Positions 34,077 through 43,587 of a DNA stretch of 64,000 nt are shown here, piece by piece. Source of the DNA: RYN-230 sp963782185 (GTDB taxonomy: Bacteria > Actinomycetota > Actinomycetes > Streptosporangiales > Streptosporangiaceae). Position numbers and translations under genes: made by a program. Location: positions 19,679 through 83,678 of the forward strand of contig CAWAJB010000022.1 of the NCBI GenBank assembly GCA_963782185.1, read 5' to 3'. The notes under the pieces were generated by a model that was not told the origin of the DNA, ran no database searches, and saw nothing but the letters and a program-made list of their open reading frames with translations. Position 1 is the first letter of the stretch. Each line of letters starts with the position of its first letter.

Positions 34077-34405
34077 TGGTGCAGGTGCAGCGCCACGGCC
34101 TGCTCGGTCACGGTCGCCCGCAGCCGGTCCAGCTCCGCCTTCGCCTCGGCCAGCTCCGCGGCCTCCGCGGTCATGCCCGGCCGGCCCGGCACCGAGGCCG
34201 CCAGCGCGTCCAGCGCGCCCTGCTTGGCGGTCCGGCAGATGTGCACCACCGTCGAGCGGTCCACGCCGTGCTTCTCGGCCGCCTCCCGCTGGGTAGCCTG
34301 CTGGGTGAGCACCTGGACGAAGACCTCGTACTTCTCGCTGGGGGCCAGCCGCTTCCGGGGCTTGCGGGACTGCCTGGGTGATGATCCTGTTCTCGGGTCC
34401 GGCAT
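34055..34405 (-). CDS. IS3-type OrfA (helix-turn-helix)
   Basis: 116 residues from ATG 34405 (AGGAGG nine bases upstream; a further ATG three codons earlier overlaps that site). RKRLAPSEKYEVFVQVLTQQ, then the HTH EAAEKHGVDRSTVVHICRTA, then a leucine-rich helix (AELDRLRATVTEQAVALHLH). Ends QGKSRWD, overlapping orfB. Confidence 0.82.
   Translation of the reverse strand: MPDPRTGSSPRQSRKPRKRLAPSEKYEVFVQVLTQQATQREAAEKHGVDRSTVVHICRTAKQGALDALAASVPGRPGMTAEAAELAEAKAELDRLRATVTEQAVALHLHQGKSRWD
34070..34076 (-). promoter_or_regulatory. Programmed -1 frameshift heptamer G-GGA-AAA
   Basis: On the minus strand the orfA frame reads CA-G GGA AAA TCG; slippage by one base gives GGG AAA ATC, which is exactly the orfB frame. 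It fits X-XXY-YYZ and lies just before the orfA stop. Confidence 0.75.
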
Positions 34406-34655
34406 GGTCTCCATCCTCCTGAAGGGTGATCAACTTACCCGTCAGGTGGCTGGGTGTTTTTCCCGGGTTCTGGTGCACGAACTCAGACGCGGAACGGGCT
34501 CGGCGCGAGTTCTCCCCGGCCGCTGCGTCGCTGAATGTAATACCGCCTATCGAGGTAGCCGCTTCTGGCTGTCGACTCGGTGCCGTGCGAGGGCCCTGGA
34601 GGTCGCCGCGCACCAGATCAGCAACAGGGACCCGCCCGGGCTCGGCGGCCCCTAC

Positions 34656-35237
34656 TCAGGTGCTGCGGCGGGTGAGGTCGGCTGGATCCAACTCGACCGC
34701 GAAGGGCCGGGTGATCCGGCCCGGAGTGCCTGCAACCAGCGTGGTCCGGGTGACATACCGGCCACGGCTCAAAGAGCAGACGACGACCTTCGGCGTGCCC
34801 TGCAGCTCCACCCGCCAGTAGACGGGGATTCCGGCCTCGGCGTACATAACCGGCTTGACCGCCCGGTCTATCGACACCGTGGACGGGGAGACAACCTCCA
34901 CCACGGCCAGCACAGCCTCACAGGGAATCCTGGTGGTCGTCTCACCGACGGCACCGGCGGCCACGACCACGACGTCAGGGACCAGAAGCTTCCCACCGGG
35001 CAGGGCCACGTTCACCGCCTCGAGCACCTCGGCATCGGCGCCCGCGGCGAGGGCCGCCTGGGCCAGAGCGCGGTGCAGCCGGTAGGACGCCCGCTGATGG
35101 CCCACGCCCGGCGCCGGGCTCACAACAAGAACCCCACCTTCATAGACCTCGAAACGGGCATGATCACCGGAATCCGGCAACGCCTCAACATCATCGGCTG
35201 TCCACGGCCCGGTATGGTCTGCCAGCGCGACGCTCAT
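34656..35237 (-). CDS. Uma2-family (DUF820) putative restriction-endonuclease-fold protein
   Basis: 193 residues from ATG 35237 (GGGAGGTGAG upstream). PD-(D/E)XK-like core: RFEVYEGGVLVVSPAPGVGH, LVPDVVVVAAG (the family aspartate), LAVVEVVSPSTVSIDRAVK (Glu and Lys), MYAEAGIPVYWRVEL. Length fits the family (about 190). Uma2 proteins are abundant in actinobacteria and cyanobacteria; many are single genes like this, and the cellular role is unclear. Start chosen by the ribosome site; earlier in-frame codons to 35282 are less likely. Confidence 0.85.
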   Translation of the reverse strand: MSVALADHTGPWTADDVEALPDSGDHARFEVYEGGVLVVSPAPGVGHQRASYRLHRALAQAALAAGADAEVLEAVNVALPGGKLLVPDVVVVAAGAVGETTTRIPCEAVLAVVEVVSPSTVSIDRAVKPVMYAEAGIPVYWRVELQGTPKVVVCSLSRGRYVTRTTLVAGTPGRITRPFAVELDPADLTRRST

Positions 35238-35482
35238 AATCTCACCTCCCGCCGTCATCCAGTCTGACATTCGCACAGCCACACAGGAACGGCCACCGCC
35301 TCGCGCGCGCCGGCATGTTCAAGGCACACCACGCACGAGCCAGGCTGAGCTGTCATCAGGAACCAATCCATGCGGCTCAGTGCCAACTAACAGGTGCCCA
35401 GAACGACGGTCAGACGACGGTCAGACGATCTTGGAACGTCTCCCGGACGGGACTCAAATCTGCCCTGACCTGGGACTTCTTG

Positions 35483-35525
35483 TGGAGCTAAGCGGGCTCG
35501 AACCGCTGACCTCTTGCATGCCATG
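35483..35525 (-). other. tRNA-Ala(TGC) 3' end scar with integrase tail
   Basis: The minus strand carries the anticodon arm onward of a tRNA-Ala: TTGCATGGCATGCAAGAGG..., T-arm GGTTCGAGCCCG, acceptor TAGCTCCA. The 5' half is absent. Directly upstream the frame reads QLAQRMASAVDMLVVHGMQE, like the end of tyrosine integrases whose genes run into a tRNA gene. Likely an attachment site left by a lost integrative element. Confidence 0.5.
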
Positions 35526-35856
35526 AACCACCAGCATGTCCACGGCCGACGCCATACGCTGCGCCAACTGTGCAAACACTAACTCACGCGAGCTGAGCCT
35601 GACTCAGGCTGACGCTCGCTAACACCATTCTGCCCCCCAAAGTGCCCCTCAAAATGATCTCCCTGAGACTGCCCGGCCGCATGATCAACTCTGGCCGAAC
35701 GAATATTCGACTACTCGGCCAAAGCATAACCAGAGACGGGACTCCCCAACCATCGACTACTTAGAGTGATCATGCTGCAGGCTCATCGACAACCAGCGAA
35801 CGATCAGATCAGTTGCCGATTCGGCGCAGGCTCAGGGCTGATCTCGCGTGCCGCGT
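35526..35856. other. Gene-free stretch
   Basis: Apart from the integrase tail next to the tRNA scar, nothing coding seen; locally AT-richer than its neighbours, in keeping with transferred DNA. Confidence 0.4.
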
Positions 35857-36741
35857 TCAGATGGGCTCAATCTTCGGGTAGGCGGGTATCCACATCGCCT
35901 CTGCTACTTGCCTGGCGGGGTCGTCGAGAGCTACTCCGGCCAGGCCCTCAGCGTGTGTTGCTTCCGCGACGGCAGTGACGGCCGCGGACACGCTGCGCAG
36001 GCCGGTGACTGGGGGCAGCAGAAGAGCGCCCGGTTTGGTGGCGTCGGAAAGGCCGGCGACCGCGGCCGCGGCGGCGGCGAGCATCCCATCGCTGACGCGC
36101 TTGGCTCGGGAGACGGTGACTCCGAGCCCGAGGCCGGGGAAGATGAGCGCGTTGTTGGCCTGGGCGATCTGGTAGCTCAGCCCGTCGTAGACGACGGGCG
36201 GGAATGGGTTGCCGGTAGCGACAAGCGCTCGCCCACCAGTCCAGGCAATCAGATCGGCCGGCCGGGCTTCTGAGCGTGAGGTGGGATTGGACAACGGCAT
36301 GATGACCGGCCGGCCGACGTGTGCTGCCATGTCGGTGACGATGTGCTCGGAGAAGACTCCTGGCTGGGTGGAGGTTCCGATCAGCATGGTGGGGTGGCTG
36401 CAGGTCACAACCTCGGCCAGGCTGATGCGGCCGTCGCTGTCGCGCTGCCAGCTCGCGACTTCTGCGGCGGGGCGGGCGTAGGGAACCTGGAAATCCCGCA
36501 GCGTTCCCGGATAGTCACTGGTGAGCAGGCCGTTACTGCCGAGCGCGTAGAAGCGCCCGGTCGCTTCGGCCGGGCTAAGGCCATCGGAGATCATCACTTG
36601 CCGCAGCACATCGGCGATACCGATCCCGGCAGTGCCGGCGCCGTGAATCACCACCTGCTGGTCACGCATCCGCGTGCCGGTGGCCCGGATCGCGCTCAGC
36701 GCGGCGGCCAGCACGATCGCGGCGGTCCCTTGCATGTCGTC
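35857..36741 (-). pseudogene. NAD(P)-dependent malic enzyme, C-terminal half
   Basis: Minus-strand reading from DDMQGTAAIVLAAALSAI to the stop at 35857 (PAYPKIEPI). The nucleotide-binding domain has VVIHGAGTAGIGIADVLRQV and later MPLSNPTSRSEARPADLIAW. The gene is split from its N-terminal half (41364-42187) by a transposon, inserted within the conserved NDDMQGTAA motif. The intact enzyme decarboxylates malate to pyruvate. Confidence 0.88.
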
Positions 36742-36869
36742 TACTTTTCCGACCGTCCGGGCTGTGAACGAGGTTCTGACCTGGGCTTTCACGTCGTGTG
36801 CATGTGCGTGACGTGAAGGTCGCCGGGACGTTTCGAGGGTGATGCCGCGGGTGAGGCAGGCAGCCACGG

Positions 36870-37439
36870 TCAGCGGGCTGGTGCGCGCTCGGTGAGCTGG
36901 GCTTCGAGCTGGGCGATGCGCCGGTCGGCGAAGCGGTTGTTGGAGCGGGCGGCTTCCAGCCGTTCTTCCAGGGTCCGGTTGTCGTGGGTGAGCTGGCGGA
37001 CGCGCTGCTTGAGCGTGGTGTTCTCGGTGGCCAGCCGTTGCGCTGCCTCTGGTGACAGGTCGTGTTCCAGGTCGCGGATCTGGCCCATCAGGATGGCCAT
37101 GCGGCGCCGCTGGGCGGCGATCTCGGCCTCGGCTGTCTTCATAGCGGCCTCGGCGTTGAGGGCGCGTTCCCGCCAGGACGGCTCCTGGTCACCGCCGGTG
37201 CCTGGGGCTGGTGCTTTCTGTCCGCCGTCTTTGCTGACGGCTTCGCTCATCAGCGCCCGGGCGCCGGGGTTGGCATAGAGGAAGGTGCGCGATACCCCGG
37301 CCTGGCGGGCGACGGCCGGGTAGGTGACCGGCGCCTTGCGGCGCCTGAGGCCGGCGATGGCGTCGCGGACCTGCTGCAGTTTCTGCTTGGCGGCGCGGCG
37401 GCGGGCCTCGATCGCGGCCGCGGTGCGGTCCGGGGTCAT
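36870..37439 (-). CDS. TnpC-like DUF6262 protein
   Basis: 189 residues, ATG 37439 overlapping the tnpB stop. N-terminal helix-turn-helix-like part (KAPVTYPAVARQAGVSRTFL), then a long coiled coil (about 90-185: AEAAMKTAEAEIAAQRRRMA and LTHDNRTLEERLEAARSNNR). Accessory protein of Tn554-type elements, thought to influence frequency and orientation of insertion. Confidence 0.8.
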   Translation of the reverse strand: MTPDRTAAAIEARRRAAKQKLQQVRDAIAGLRRRKAPVTYPAVARQAGVSRTFLYANPGARALMSEAVSKDGGQKAPAPGTGGDQEPSWRERALNAEAAMKTAEAEIAAQRRRMAILMGQIRDLEHDLSPEAAQRLATENTTLKQRVRQLTHDNRTLEERLEAARSNNRFADRRIAQLEAQLTERAPAR

Positions 37440-40063
37440 GCTGTCGCCTCCAGCTCATCGCCGTTCGCGCCGGGCTGGTTATCGGGGATGGGGTCCGCGT
37501 CCGCGGAGGCGCTGGCGCTGGCGAGCTCGGTGGCGCGGAACCCGATGTTCCACACCCGCTGGAAGTAGTCCTGGGGGCGGCGCAGGTCCAGGGCGAGCGC
37601 GTCGCCGAGCAGGCCGAGGCCGGCCAGCGCGGCTTCCAGCCCGTCGATCGCGGCCGCGGTCGGAGCGAATACCTGGTGGAGGTAGGCGGCGGTGGCGTCG
37701 TCGGGCGCGCGTTCGGTGATGGAGTACCACTGCTCACGTTTGCGCCGCCAGTAGAGCAGGTCGGCGCCGGAGAGCACGAACTTGCCGCAGTTGTGGCAGT
37801 CCAGGTTCCACGGGCAGGCGCCGCCGGCCACGACCGGCTGGAAGGTGCAGAACCCGCCCTCGGCGGGGGTACTGCGCCGGGACAGGTCGATCGCGAGCGC
37901 CTGGGCCTGCTCGCGGGTCAGCGGCGCGGCCGGGCCGGACAGCAGCGTGCCGGGGCTGGCGGTGCCGGGCCCGGCGACCCACACGTGCTGCAGGACGTCT
38001 TCCAGGTCGGAATGGGACAGCTGGATGTAGTGCTCGGCCATCCGGTCGGAGACGTGCCCGAGGTAGCGGCGGATGTGGGTGAGGGTCGCGCCGTGCCGCA
38101 GCAGGCTGGTGGCCAGGGTGTGCCTGGCCTGGTGGGCGACCCAGCGGCCGATGTCAAGTTCGTCGACCCAGGCCTTGAACCCGAGGTGGAACCACTGGTA
38201 GGTGACCGGGGTGGCCCCATCGGGGTTGCGGTAGCGGCCGGGGAACAGCGCCATCGCCGCCCGCTGCTCGCTGGCAGGGGGATGCCCATGCCGGGCGATG
38301 AAGCGTTCCAGGGTTGTCCGCCGGCGCTGGCCGAGCCGCTCATAAAGCGGTTCGGGGATGCGGATCGCCTGGTCGTAGCGGCCGACCTTGGTCTGGTCGT
38401 GCCAGAGCATGGCCAGCCCGCCGTAGCGGCCGGTGCACTCCAGCCGCAGCTGCAGCACCTCGCTCACCCGCCGCCCGGTGACGATGATGGTTTCCCAGAT
38501 GTCGCGCAGCCCGAAGTCGGCCGGGTCGTGCACGGAGGCGAGCCGGGCGAGGTTGGCCTCATCGGCCAGGGCGCGCGCGACCTCGTCGGGGAACGGGCTG
38601 CGCTTACGCACCGGGGTAGGCCCAGCGGCCGGCATCGCGGTGATGAACTGCCGCGATAGCCCGGCCTGCTCGGCGGCGCCGGCCTCCAGCGCCCACCGCA
38701 GCAGCTTGCGGGCGTGGTTGAAGGTGATGGCGCGGGTGGTCGTGGTGACGATGGACGGCTCGCCGCCAGCGCGGCGCATCACGAGCGAGGCCAGGCCTTC
38801 ACGTTCGCGGTGCCGCTGGTCGGCCGCGAACCGCTGGATGTGCGCGGCGGTCAGCGCGGCGGGGTCGTGGCCGCCGCCGGGCGCGTCGGCGGCCAGGAAG
38901 GCGCTCAGCTCCATCGCGGCGCGGCGGAAGGCGTCGAACGTGCCGCCGGTGCGCGGGCCGGCCGGGGAGCGCAGCAGGTCCGCCAGGTAGTCCCAGAGCA
39001 GATCCCGCAGCCATTGCTGGCAGATGCCGGTCAGGTCAAAGTGGCTGCCCCGCTCGGGGAACCGCACCCCGAAGTGCTCGGTCTCGATGAACCCCGCCTC
39101 CGGGCTGGCCTCCGGGGTGAAGTAGGCCAGCCGCAGGTCGTGCAGCATCTGCCGGGCGATCATGACGGTGAACGTCGTGCAGGAGGCCAGGTCAAGGCCG
39201 GTCAGCGACGCGATGCCGCGTGCCCGGCAGGTATTGACCAGTCCCTGCACCCAGCCGGTGTCCCAGCGGCTGTGCCGTTCCCGCTGGGTATGGGCGAACA
39301 GCCCCCAGCGGATCTCGGCGGCTGGCAGCGGCGCCAGCCCGAGCAGGTTGATCTGCCCTGGCCAGGGCATCGGCGGCTGCGCCGCGCACCAGCCGCGGAA
39401 CTGCTCCTCGTCCCGGTAGGTGACCGGGGCCCGCAGGCCCTGCAATTCGTAGCTGTGCGACCATGTGCGCGGCAACGCCGCTCCGCCTGGCCGGCCGCCA
39501 GCCCGGTAGCGGGCCTGGTGGCCTGTGCACAGGCCCAGCGGTGTGGCCGCCAGGTCGGGGCAGACGGCGACCTCGCAGGGCCCGTATCCGCCGAAGGGGA
39601 CCTGGGCGGCCAGCCAGTCCTCGAAGCTGCCCGGCTGTCCTTCGCCGCGCTGGTGGTGATACCAGCGGCTGTTGTGGCGGTGGCATAGCAGCCAGCGGGT
39701 GTGCGTGGCGGGCCGGCCAGGGCAGATCCGGCAGGGCACCTGCTGCACCCAGACCGAAGGGCCCAGCGGCGTCGCCGTGGTGAGGAACTCGGCCTTGCCG
39801 GTCCCCCGGCCGCGGGCCTGCGCCCACTGCTGGTGGTGGATGTGGCACATGTCGATGCTGGCCTTGCGGGGCCGCTCGCAGCCGGGCACCAGGCAGGCCC
39901 ACCAGAAAACCGGGTGCTGCGCCGGGATCCGGATCACGCCGGCGCGGAACAGCGGATCGAAGGCGGGCCCCTCGATCAGCGCGGTCAGCAGCTCCAGCCG
40001 GTCCCGCCCAGCCCGGCCCGCGCGCTGCTCCTGGTAAAGCGGCAGCAGCGGGCTGGCTTTCAT
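37436..40063 (-). CDS. TnpB-like large tyrosine recombinase with zinc-binding N-terminus
   Basis: About 875 residues from ATG 40063 (overlaps the tnpA stop). Three Cys/His clusters in the first 200 residues: CLVPGCERPRKASIDMCHIH, CRICPGRPATHTRWLLCHRH, CEVAVCPDLAATPLGLCTGH. A core-binding helical part leads to the catalytic domain: arginine in VTGRRVSEVLQLRLE, HxxR in VAHQARHTLATSLLRHG, and LGHVSDRMAEHYIQL with histidine and tyrosine. A Cys cluster near the C-terminus (CPWNLDCHNCGKF) is also present. Works with TnpA. Confidence 0.87.
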   Translation of the reverse strand: MKASPLLPLYQEQRAGRAGRDRLELLTALIEGPAFDPLFRAGVIRIPAQHPVFWWACLVPGCERPRKASIDMCHIHHQQWAQARGRGTGKAEFLTTATPLGPSVWVQQVPCRICPGRPATHTRWLLCHRHNSRWYHHQRGEGQPGSFEDWLAAQVPFGGYGPCEVAVCPDLAATPLGLCTGHQARYRAGGRPGGAALPRTWSHSYELQGLRAPVTYRDEEQFRGWCAAQPPMPWPGQINLLGLAPLPAAEIRWGLFAHTQRERHSRWDTGWVQGLVNTCRARGIASLTGLDLASCTTFTVMIARQMLHDLRLAYFTPEASPEAGFIETEHFGVRFPERGSHFDLTGICQQWLRDLLWDYLADLLRSPAGPRTGGTFDAFRRAAMELSAFLAADAPGGGHDPAALTAAHIQRFAADQRHREREGLASLVMRRAGGEPSIVTTTTRAITFNHARKLLRWALEAGAAEQAGLSRQFITAMPAAGPTPVRKRSPFPDEVARALADEANLARLASVHDPADFGLRDIWETIIVTGRRVSEVLQLRLECTGRYGGLAMLWHDQTKVGRYDQAIRIPEPLYERLGQRRRTTLERFIARHGHPPASEQRAAMALFPGRYRNPDGATPVTYQWFHLGFKAWVDELDIGRWVAHQARHTLATSLLRHGATLTHIRRYLGHVSDRMAEHYIQLSHSDLEDVLQHVWVAGPGTASPGTLLSGPAAPLTREQAQALAIDLSRRSTPAEGGFCTFQPVVAGGACPWNLDCHNCGKFVLSGADLLYWRRKREQWYSITERAPDDATAAYLHQVFAPTAAAIDGLEAALAGLGLLGDALALDLRRPQDYFQRVWNIGFRATELASASASADADPIPDNQPGANGDELEATA

Positions 40064-41238
40064 CACGCCTGGCCCCACACCCGGCGAAGCGCCGCGTCGA
40101 ACGCCGGGTCATGCAGGTCAGCGTGCCCGTAGGTCTCGCTGACCACGACCGCTGACGCCCACCCGCCCGCATCCCGGGTGATCACCAGGTTTCCGCCCGA
40201 AGCGTCCAGCACGGCGGTGGCGAAGACATGCCGGAACGCATGCGGGATGACCTTGCCGAGCCCGGCCCGCGTCCCGGCGCGGCGCAGCATCCCGCGGGCC
40301 GCATCCGCCGCCCACGGCTGGCCGGCGCTCTCCCCGTGCAACTGGACCAGCAGCATGCCGTGCCGGGCATGCGCCGGGTACTCGGTGGTCACGTACTCGA
40401 AATAGGCGTGAGTCATCGCCGGGCTGGCCCGCTTGATCAGCCCGCCGGTGACCGTGCCGTTCACTGCCCGCCACGGGTGCTTGGTCTTGGCCGCAGCCCG
40501 GTTCGGGTTGCCGTCCCGGTGGCAGACATGCACATGCGGCGCCCGGCACTCCCCGCATCCCGCACCCTCCCGCAGGTGCAGGTCGGCCAGGTGCAGCCCG
40601 CACAGCTCGCCGATCCGGAACCCCCCATCAGCCAGCCACGTCACCACCAGACGGTCCCGGGCCGTGCTGACCGTCTCCAGCAGCCGGTCCCGGGCACCCT
40701 CGGGCAGCATCTTCGGATGCCGCCGCCGCAGCTGCGGCGGGGCCAGCGGGTTGGCCGGCAGCTCACGCTGCACATGGCCCAGGAAAGACCGCTGCCGGTC
40801 AGCCCGCGACGGCAGCCTCGCCTGCTGCAGCTGCCAGCCCAGTTCCTGATTGACGCCCAGCGACGCCTGCTGCAAGTAGAAGCCCTTCACACACGACGCG
40901 GCCACGGCCAGGGCGCTGCTGCCCAGCGGGCGCCGGCCAGCGCGCCACGGCTGGCCATGCGGCCCGCGCCAGGATGCACCCAGCGCCGCCATGTAACGCC
41001 TGAGATCCTGCAGCGACACCGTCCCCGGGGCCAGCGCCTCCCGGTCCAGCCACCGCAGGTGATCCAGCAGCAGATAGGCATACGTCCGCTGGGTCCCCGA
41101 CCCCTCATAGGCCCGCAGGAACTGGTCCGCGGCCTCGTAGACGGCCCCCTCCGGCCAGACGATCGTAAACGACCGGCAGCCGCTGGCCCGTTCCAGCACC
41201 TGGACACGAAGATCCCCAGTAACAAGCCTGTGCGCCAC
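40063..41238 (-). CDS. TnpA-like tyrosine recombinase
   Basis: 391 residues from GTG 41238 (GGGGGGAAG upstream); the frame is open to 41337 but the earlier part lies over the element end. SAM-like domain (YEGSGTQRTYAYLLLDHLRW), catalytic arginine in LADGGFRIGELCGLHLADLH, HxxR in IPHAFRHVFATAVL, then DAGGWASAVVVSETYGHADL with the tyrosine. The usual LGH histidine is GGW here, a substitution seen in several Tn554 TnpA-type proteins. An internal CGECRAPHVHVCH may bind zinc. Confidence 0.87.
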   Translation of the reverse strand: MAHRLVTGDLRVQVLERASGCRSFTIVWPEGAVYEAADQFLRAYEGSGTQRTYAYLLLDHLRWLDREALAPGTVSLQDLRRYMAALGASWRGPHGQPWRAGRRPLGSSALAVAASCVKGFYLQQASLGVNQELGWQLQQARLPSRADRQRSFLGHVQRELPANPLAPPQLRRRHPKMLPEGARDRLLETVSTARDRLVVTWLADGGFRIGELCGLHLADLHLREGAGCGECRAPHVHVCHRDGNPNRAAAKTKHPWRAVNGTVTGGLIKRASPAMTHAYFEYVTTEYPAHARHGMLLVQLHGESAGQPWAADAARGMLRRAGTRAGLGKVIPHAFRHVFATAVLDASGGNLVITRDAGGWASAVVVSETYGHADLHDPAFDAALRRVWGQA

Positions 41239-41363
41239 GCTTCCCCCCGATCCCCGGACGTGGCGGACGTCCCTGGCCCGGCAGGTTAACAGGGCCACTA
41301 AGCAGCGAGAATGAGGCTCGCCGGACGTCGCGGACACTCACAAGGCCGGTCGGTAAGGTCGAT

Positions 41364-42187
41364 GAAGGTGCACACGCTGCTGGCGTACTTGAGAAGGATG
41401 CGGCGGGCGTTGGCGGCGCCGAAGTCCTCCCAGTGCAGCATGGCGTTCGGGAATAGCCGGGTGGCGGTGGTGACGTAGGTGTCAATCAGCTCGTCAAACC
41501 GTGCTCCCCGCACCCGCGGGTGCCGGTTGCCCAGGTACATGTCATCAGCGAGCAGGTCCGGGTTGTCAGTGCCGGCGTCCAGGACCACCGGGATGACCCG
41601 GCGCGGGTGCAGGCCAGCCGCGGCGGTGTAGACGGCGAGCTTGCCGATCGCTATCTCGATGCCGCCGACCCCCCAGTCGCGATACCCAAGATCCCCTCAG
41701 AATCGGTGGCGACGATCAGATCGACGTCATCAGGTCGCAGCCCGTAGTTCCGGAACGCCGTCTCGACCTGCCCAGGGTGATTCACCGAGAGATAGACACC
41801 GCGGGGACGGCCGAACTCGTGACTGAACCGCTCGATGGCCGTGCCTACCGTCGGGGTGTAGACGACCGGGAGCATCTCCTCGATGTGCTCGGTCAGCAGC
41901 CGGTAGAACAGCACCTCGTTACGATCCCGCAACGCCGCCAGGTACAGGTTCTTGGCCAGGTCATCAGGCTGGCGCTGGTACTGCCCGTACACCCGTGCGA
42001 GTTGCCCCTCGATGGTCGAGACACCGTCGGGCAGCAGCCCCGTCAGACCCAGCGCCTCCCGTTGAGCGAGCGTGAACGCAGTACCCTGGTTCAGCAGCGG
42101 TGACGACAGCACCGAGCTGCCCCGCAGGCGAATCCGCGCCACCACAGCTCCGCGCTGTGAGGCAAGCTCATATGGGCGCTTCGCCAT
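41364..42187 (-). pseudogene. NAD(P)-dependent malic enzyme, N-terminal half, frameshifted
   Basis: ATG 42187, MAKRPYELASQRGAVVARIR. Malic-enzyme features: LNQGTAFTLAQREALGLTGL, VVYTPTVGTAIERFSHEFGR with the catalytic tyrosine, and VATDSEGILGI. One base is missing at about 41690, where GDWGVGG should follow; the next frame gives GIEIAIGKLAVYTAAAGLHP, VVLDAGTDNPDLLADDMYLG and ANARRILLKYASSVCTF, where the transposon starts. Last gene of the minus-strand 2-oxoacid dehydrogenase block. Confidence 0.88.
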
Positions 42188-42226
42188 CTCATCATCTGCC
42201 TAACTGGCCCTCGACGGCCTGGCGCG

Positions 42227-43570
42227 TCAGGAAAACTCGGCGTCCCAGCCACGATCTTGTATGGCGTCGCGGAGATACCGCAGGAACAAGGATGCGATCG
42301 CGCCATCGAAAGCGCGGTGGTCATAGGAAAAGCCGAGAATGCCTGTGTGGTGAATCGCTATGGCATCACCCACGGCGACGGGACGCCGCGCGATCCCGTC
42401 GGTGGACAGGATCGCCACGTTCGGCTGGTTGATCACCGGCGTGGAAGCGTAGCTGGCGAACGGACCTGGATTCGTGATCGTGAACGTCGAACCGCTCATG
42501 TCCGCAGCCGACAGGCTCCGGGCTCGCGCCGACGCGGCGACCGCGGCGATATTCCGGGCCAGGCCCCGGAGGTTCAGTGAATCAGCGTTCTTCACCACAG
42601 GGGCCAGGAGTCCTTGCTCGCTGAGGTCTACCGCGATACCGAGGTTCACGTAGCGGTGCAGGGTCATTGTCTGGTTCTCGATGTGGATCGAGGAGTTCAC
42701 GACGGGGAACTCGCGGAGCGCATCGCATACTGCCCGCGCGATGAAGGGAAGGTAGGTCAGTGATATGCCTTCGGTCTTCTTGAACTGTTCCCTATGGCGC
42801 TGGCGGACCTGCTCGACGTGCTCGAAGTCCACCTCGACCGAGGTCCATACGTGGGCGGAAGTTTTGAGCGACTTGATCATGAGGTCAGCTGTGATCAGCC
42901 GCATCCGCGACAGCTTGACGACCTCATCACCTGCCAAGCAGCCTGCACCGGCAGTCGGCTGCGGTGCTGCCGCCGTTGCCGGGACTGACGGCTGCGCCAT
43001 GGTGGGTACTGGTGGCGTGACTGGCGTGGTAGGCGGTTGGGCTACCGCGCCCTGCTCCGCCGAGGCGGCGGGCTGCGCTGCGATCGCCTGCTGTATATCC
43101 TCACGGCGGATCCGGCCGGCCACTCCGGAACCGGACACTGAGGCCAGGTCGATACCTTTTTCGGCCGCAAGCCGCCGCACCAACGGTGACAGCAATATCC
43201 CGGGCTGGCCGTCGCCTGCCGGCGGGGCGGCTGCGAGGGCGGATTTGGCGGCTGGCTCGTGTGTTTCCGGCGCCCGCGGGGCCTTGCCGGCGCCCGGCGC
43301 CGAGTCCCGCCCCGCCGCTGCGCCGGGCTCGCCGATCCGGGCCAGGGGGGTTCCGACGGGGACCGTGTCACCGGCGTTGACCAGGATCTCGAGCAGGACA
43401 CCGTCGTAGGAGCTCGTTACCTCGGAATCCACCTTGTCGGTCGATACCTCGAAGAGCGGGTCGTCGAAGGCGACGGGATCACCGACCTGCTTTAGCCACA
43501 CGGAGACAACGCCCTCTGTCACGCTCTCGCCAAGCTTCGGCATCGTGACCTCGTAAACGTCAGCGCTCAT
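42227..43570 (-). CDS. 2-oxoacid dehydrogenase E2, dihydrolipoyl acyltransferase
   Basis: 447 residues from ATG 43570 (GTAGGAGAC upstream). Lipoyl domain at about residues 3-78 with the lipoylated lysine in FEVSTDKVDSEV; peripheral-subunit-binding domain about 125-160 (LLSPLVRRLAAEKGIDL, GRIRREDI); catalytic acyltransferase domain from about 215 with the active-site histidine in GFSYDHRAFDGA. It passes acyl groups from E1 to CoA in pyruvate or branched-chain dehydrogenase complexes. Intact, but its partners upstream are damaged: E1beta lacks its start and E3 is a stub. Confidence 0.92.
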   Translation of the reverse strand: MSADVYEVTMPKLGESVTEGVVSVWLKQVGDPVAFDDPLFEVSTDKVDSEVTSSYDGVLLEILVNAGDTVPVGTPLARIGEPGAAAGRDSAPGAGKAPRAPETHEPAAKSALAAAPPAGDGQPGILLSPLVRRLAAEKGIDLASVSGSGVAGRIRREDIQQAIAAQPAASAEQGAVAQPPTTPVTPPVPTMAQPSVPATAAAPQPTAGAGCLAGDEVVKLSRMRLITADLMIKSLKTSAHVWTSVEVDFEHVEQVRQRHREQFKKTEGISLTYLPFIARAVCDALREFPVVNSSIHIENQTMTLHRYVNLGIAVDLSEQGLLAPVVKNADSLNLRGLARNIAAVAASARARSLSAADMSGSTFTITNPGPFASYASTPVINQPNVAILSTDGIARRPVAVGDAIAIHHTGILGFSYDHRAFDGAIASLFLRYLRDAIQDRGWDAEFS

Positions 43571-43587
43571 CACATGTCTCCTACGGC

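Larger units (their letters stand above)
32930..34500 (-). mobile_element. IS3-type insertion sequence
   Basis: Imperfect inverted ends: left GCGTCTGACAAAATGCACCAG from about 32929, right (other strand) GCGTCTGAGTTCGTGCACCAG to about 34500, followed on both sides by a matching ACCCAGCCAC. Two overlapping frames, orfA and orfB, with a frameshift heptamer between. Looks intact. Confidence 0.78.
36742..41363 (-). mobile_element. Tn554-like transposon in the malic enzyme gene
   Basis: 4.6 kb with three coupled genes, tnpA-tnpB-tnpC, on the minus strand. Boundaries follow from the malic enzyme frame: SVCTF ends at 41364 and DDMQG resumes at 36741. Six-base flanks GTCGTC (36736-36741) and GTCGAT (41358-41363) look like the non-identical core sites of Tn554-type recombination. 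Inside, CCGACCG and TGTGA occur near both ends in inverted order. All three genes are open. Confidence 0.83.

Noticed and set aside
35461..35580. Complete tRNA-Ala gene
   Set aside because: Only the anticodon-to-3' half can be folded; the D-arm and acceptor 5' strand are missing.
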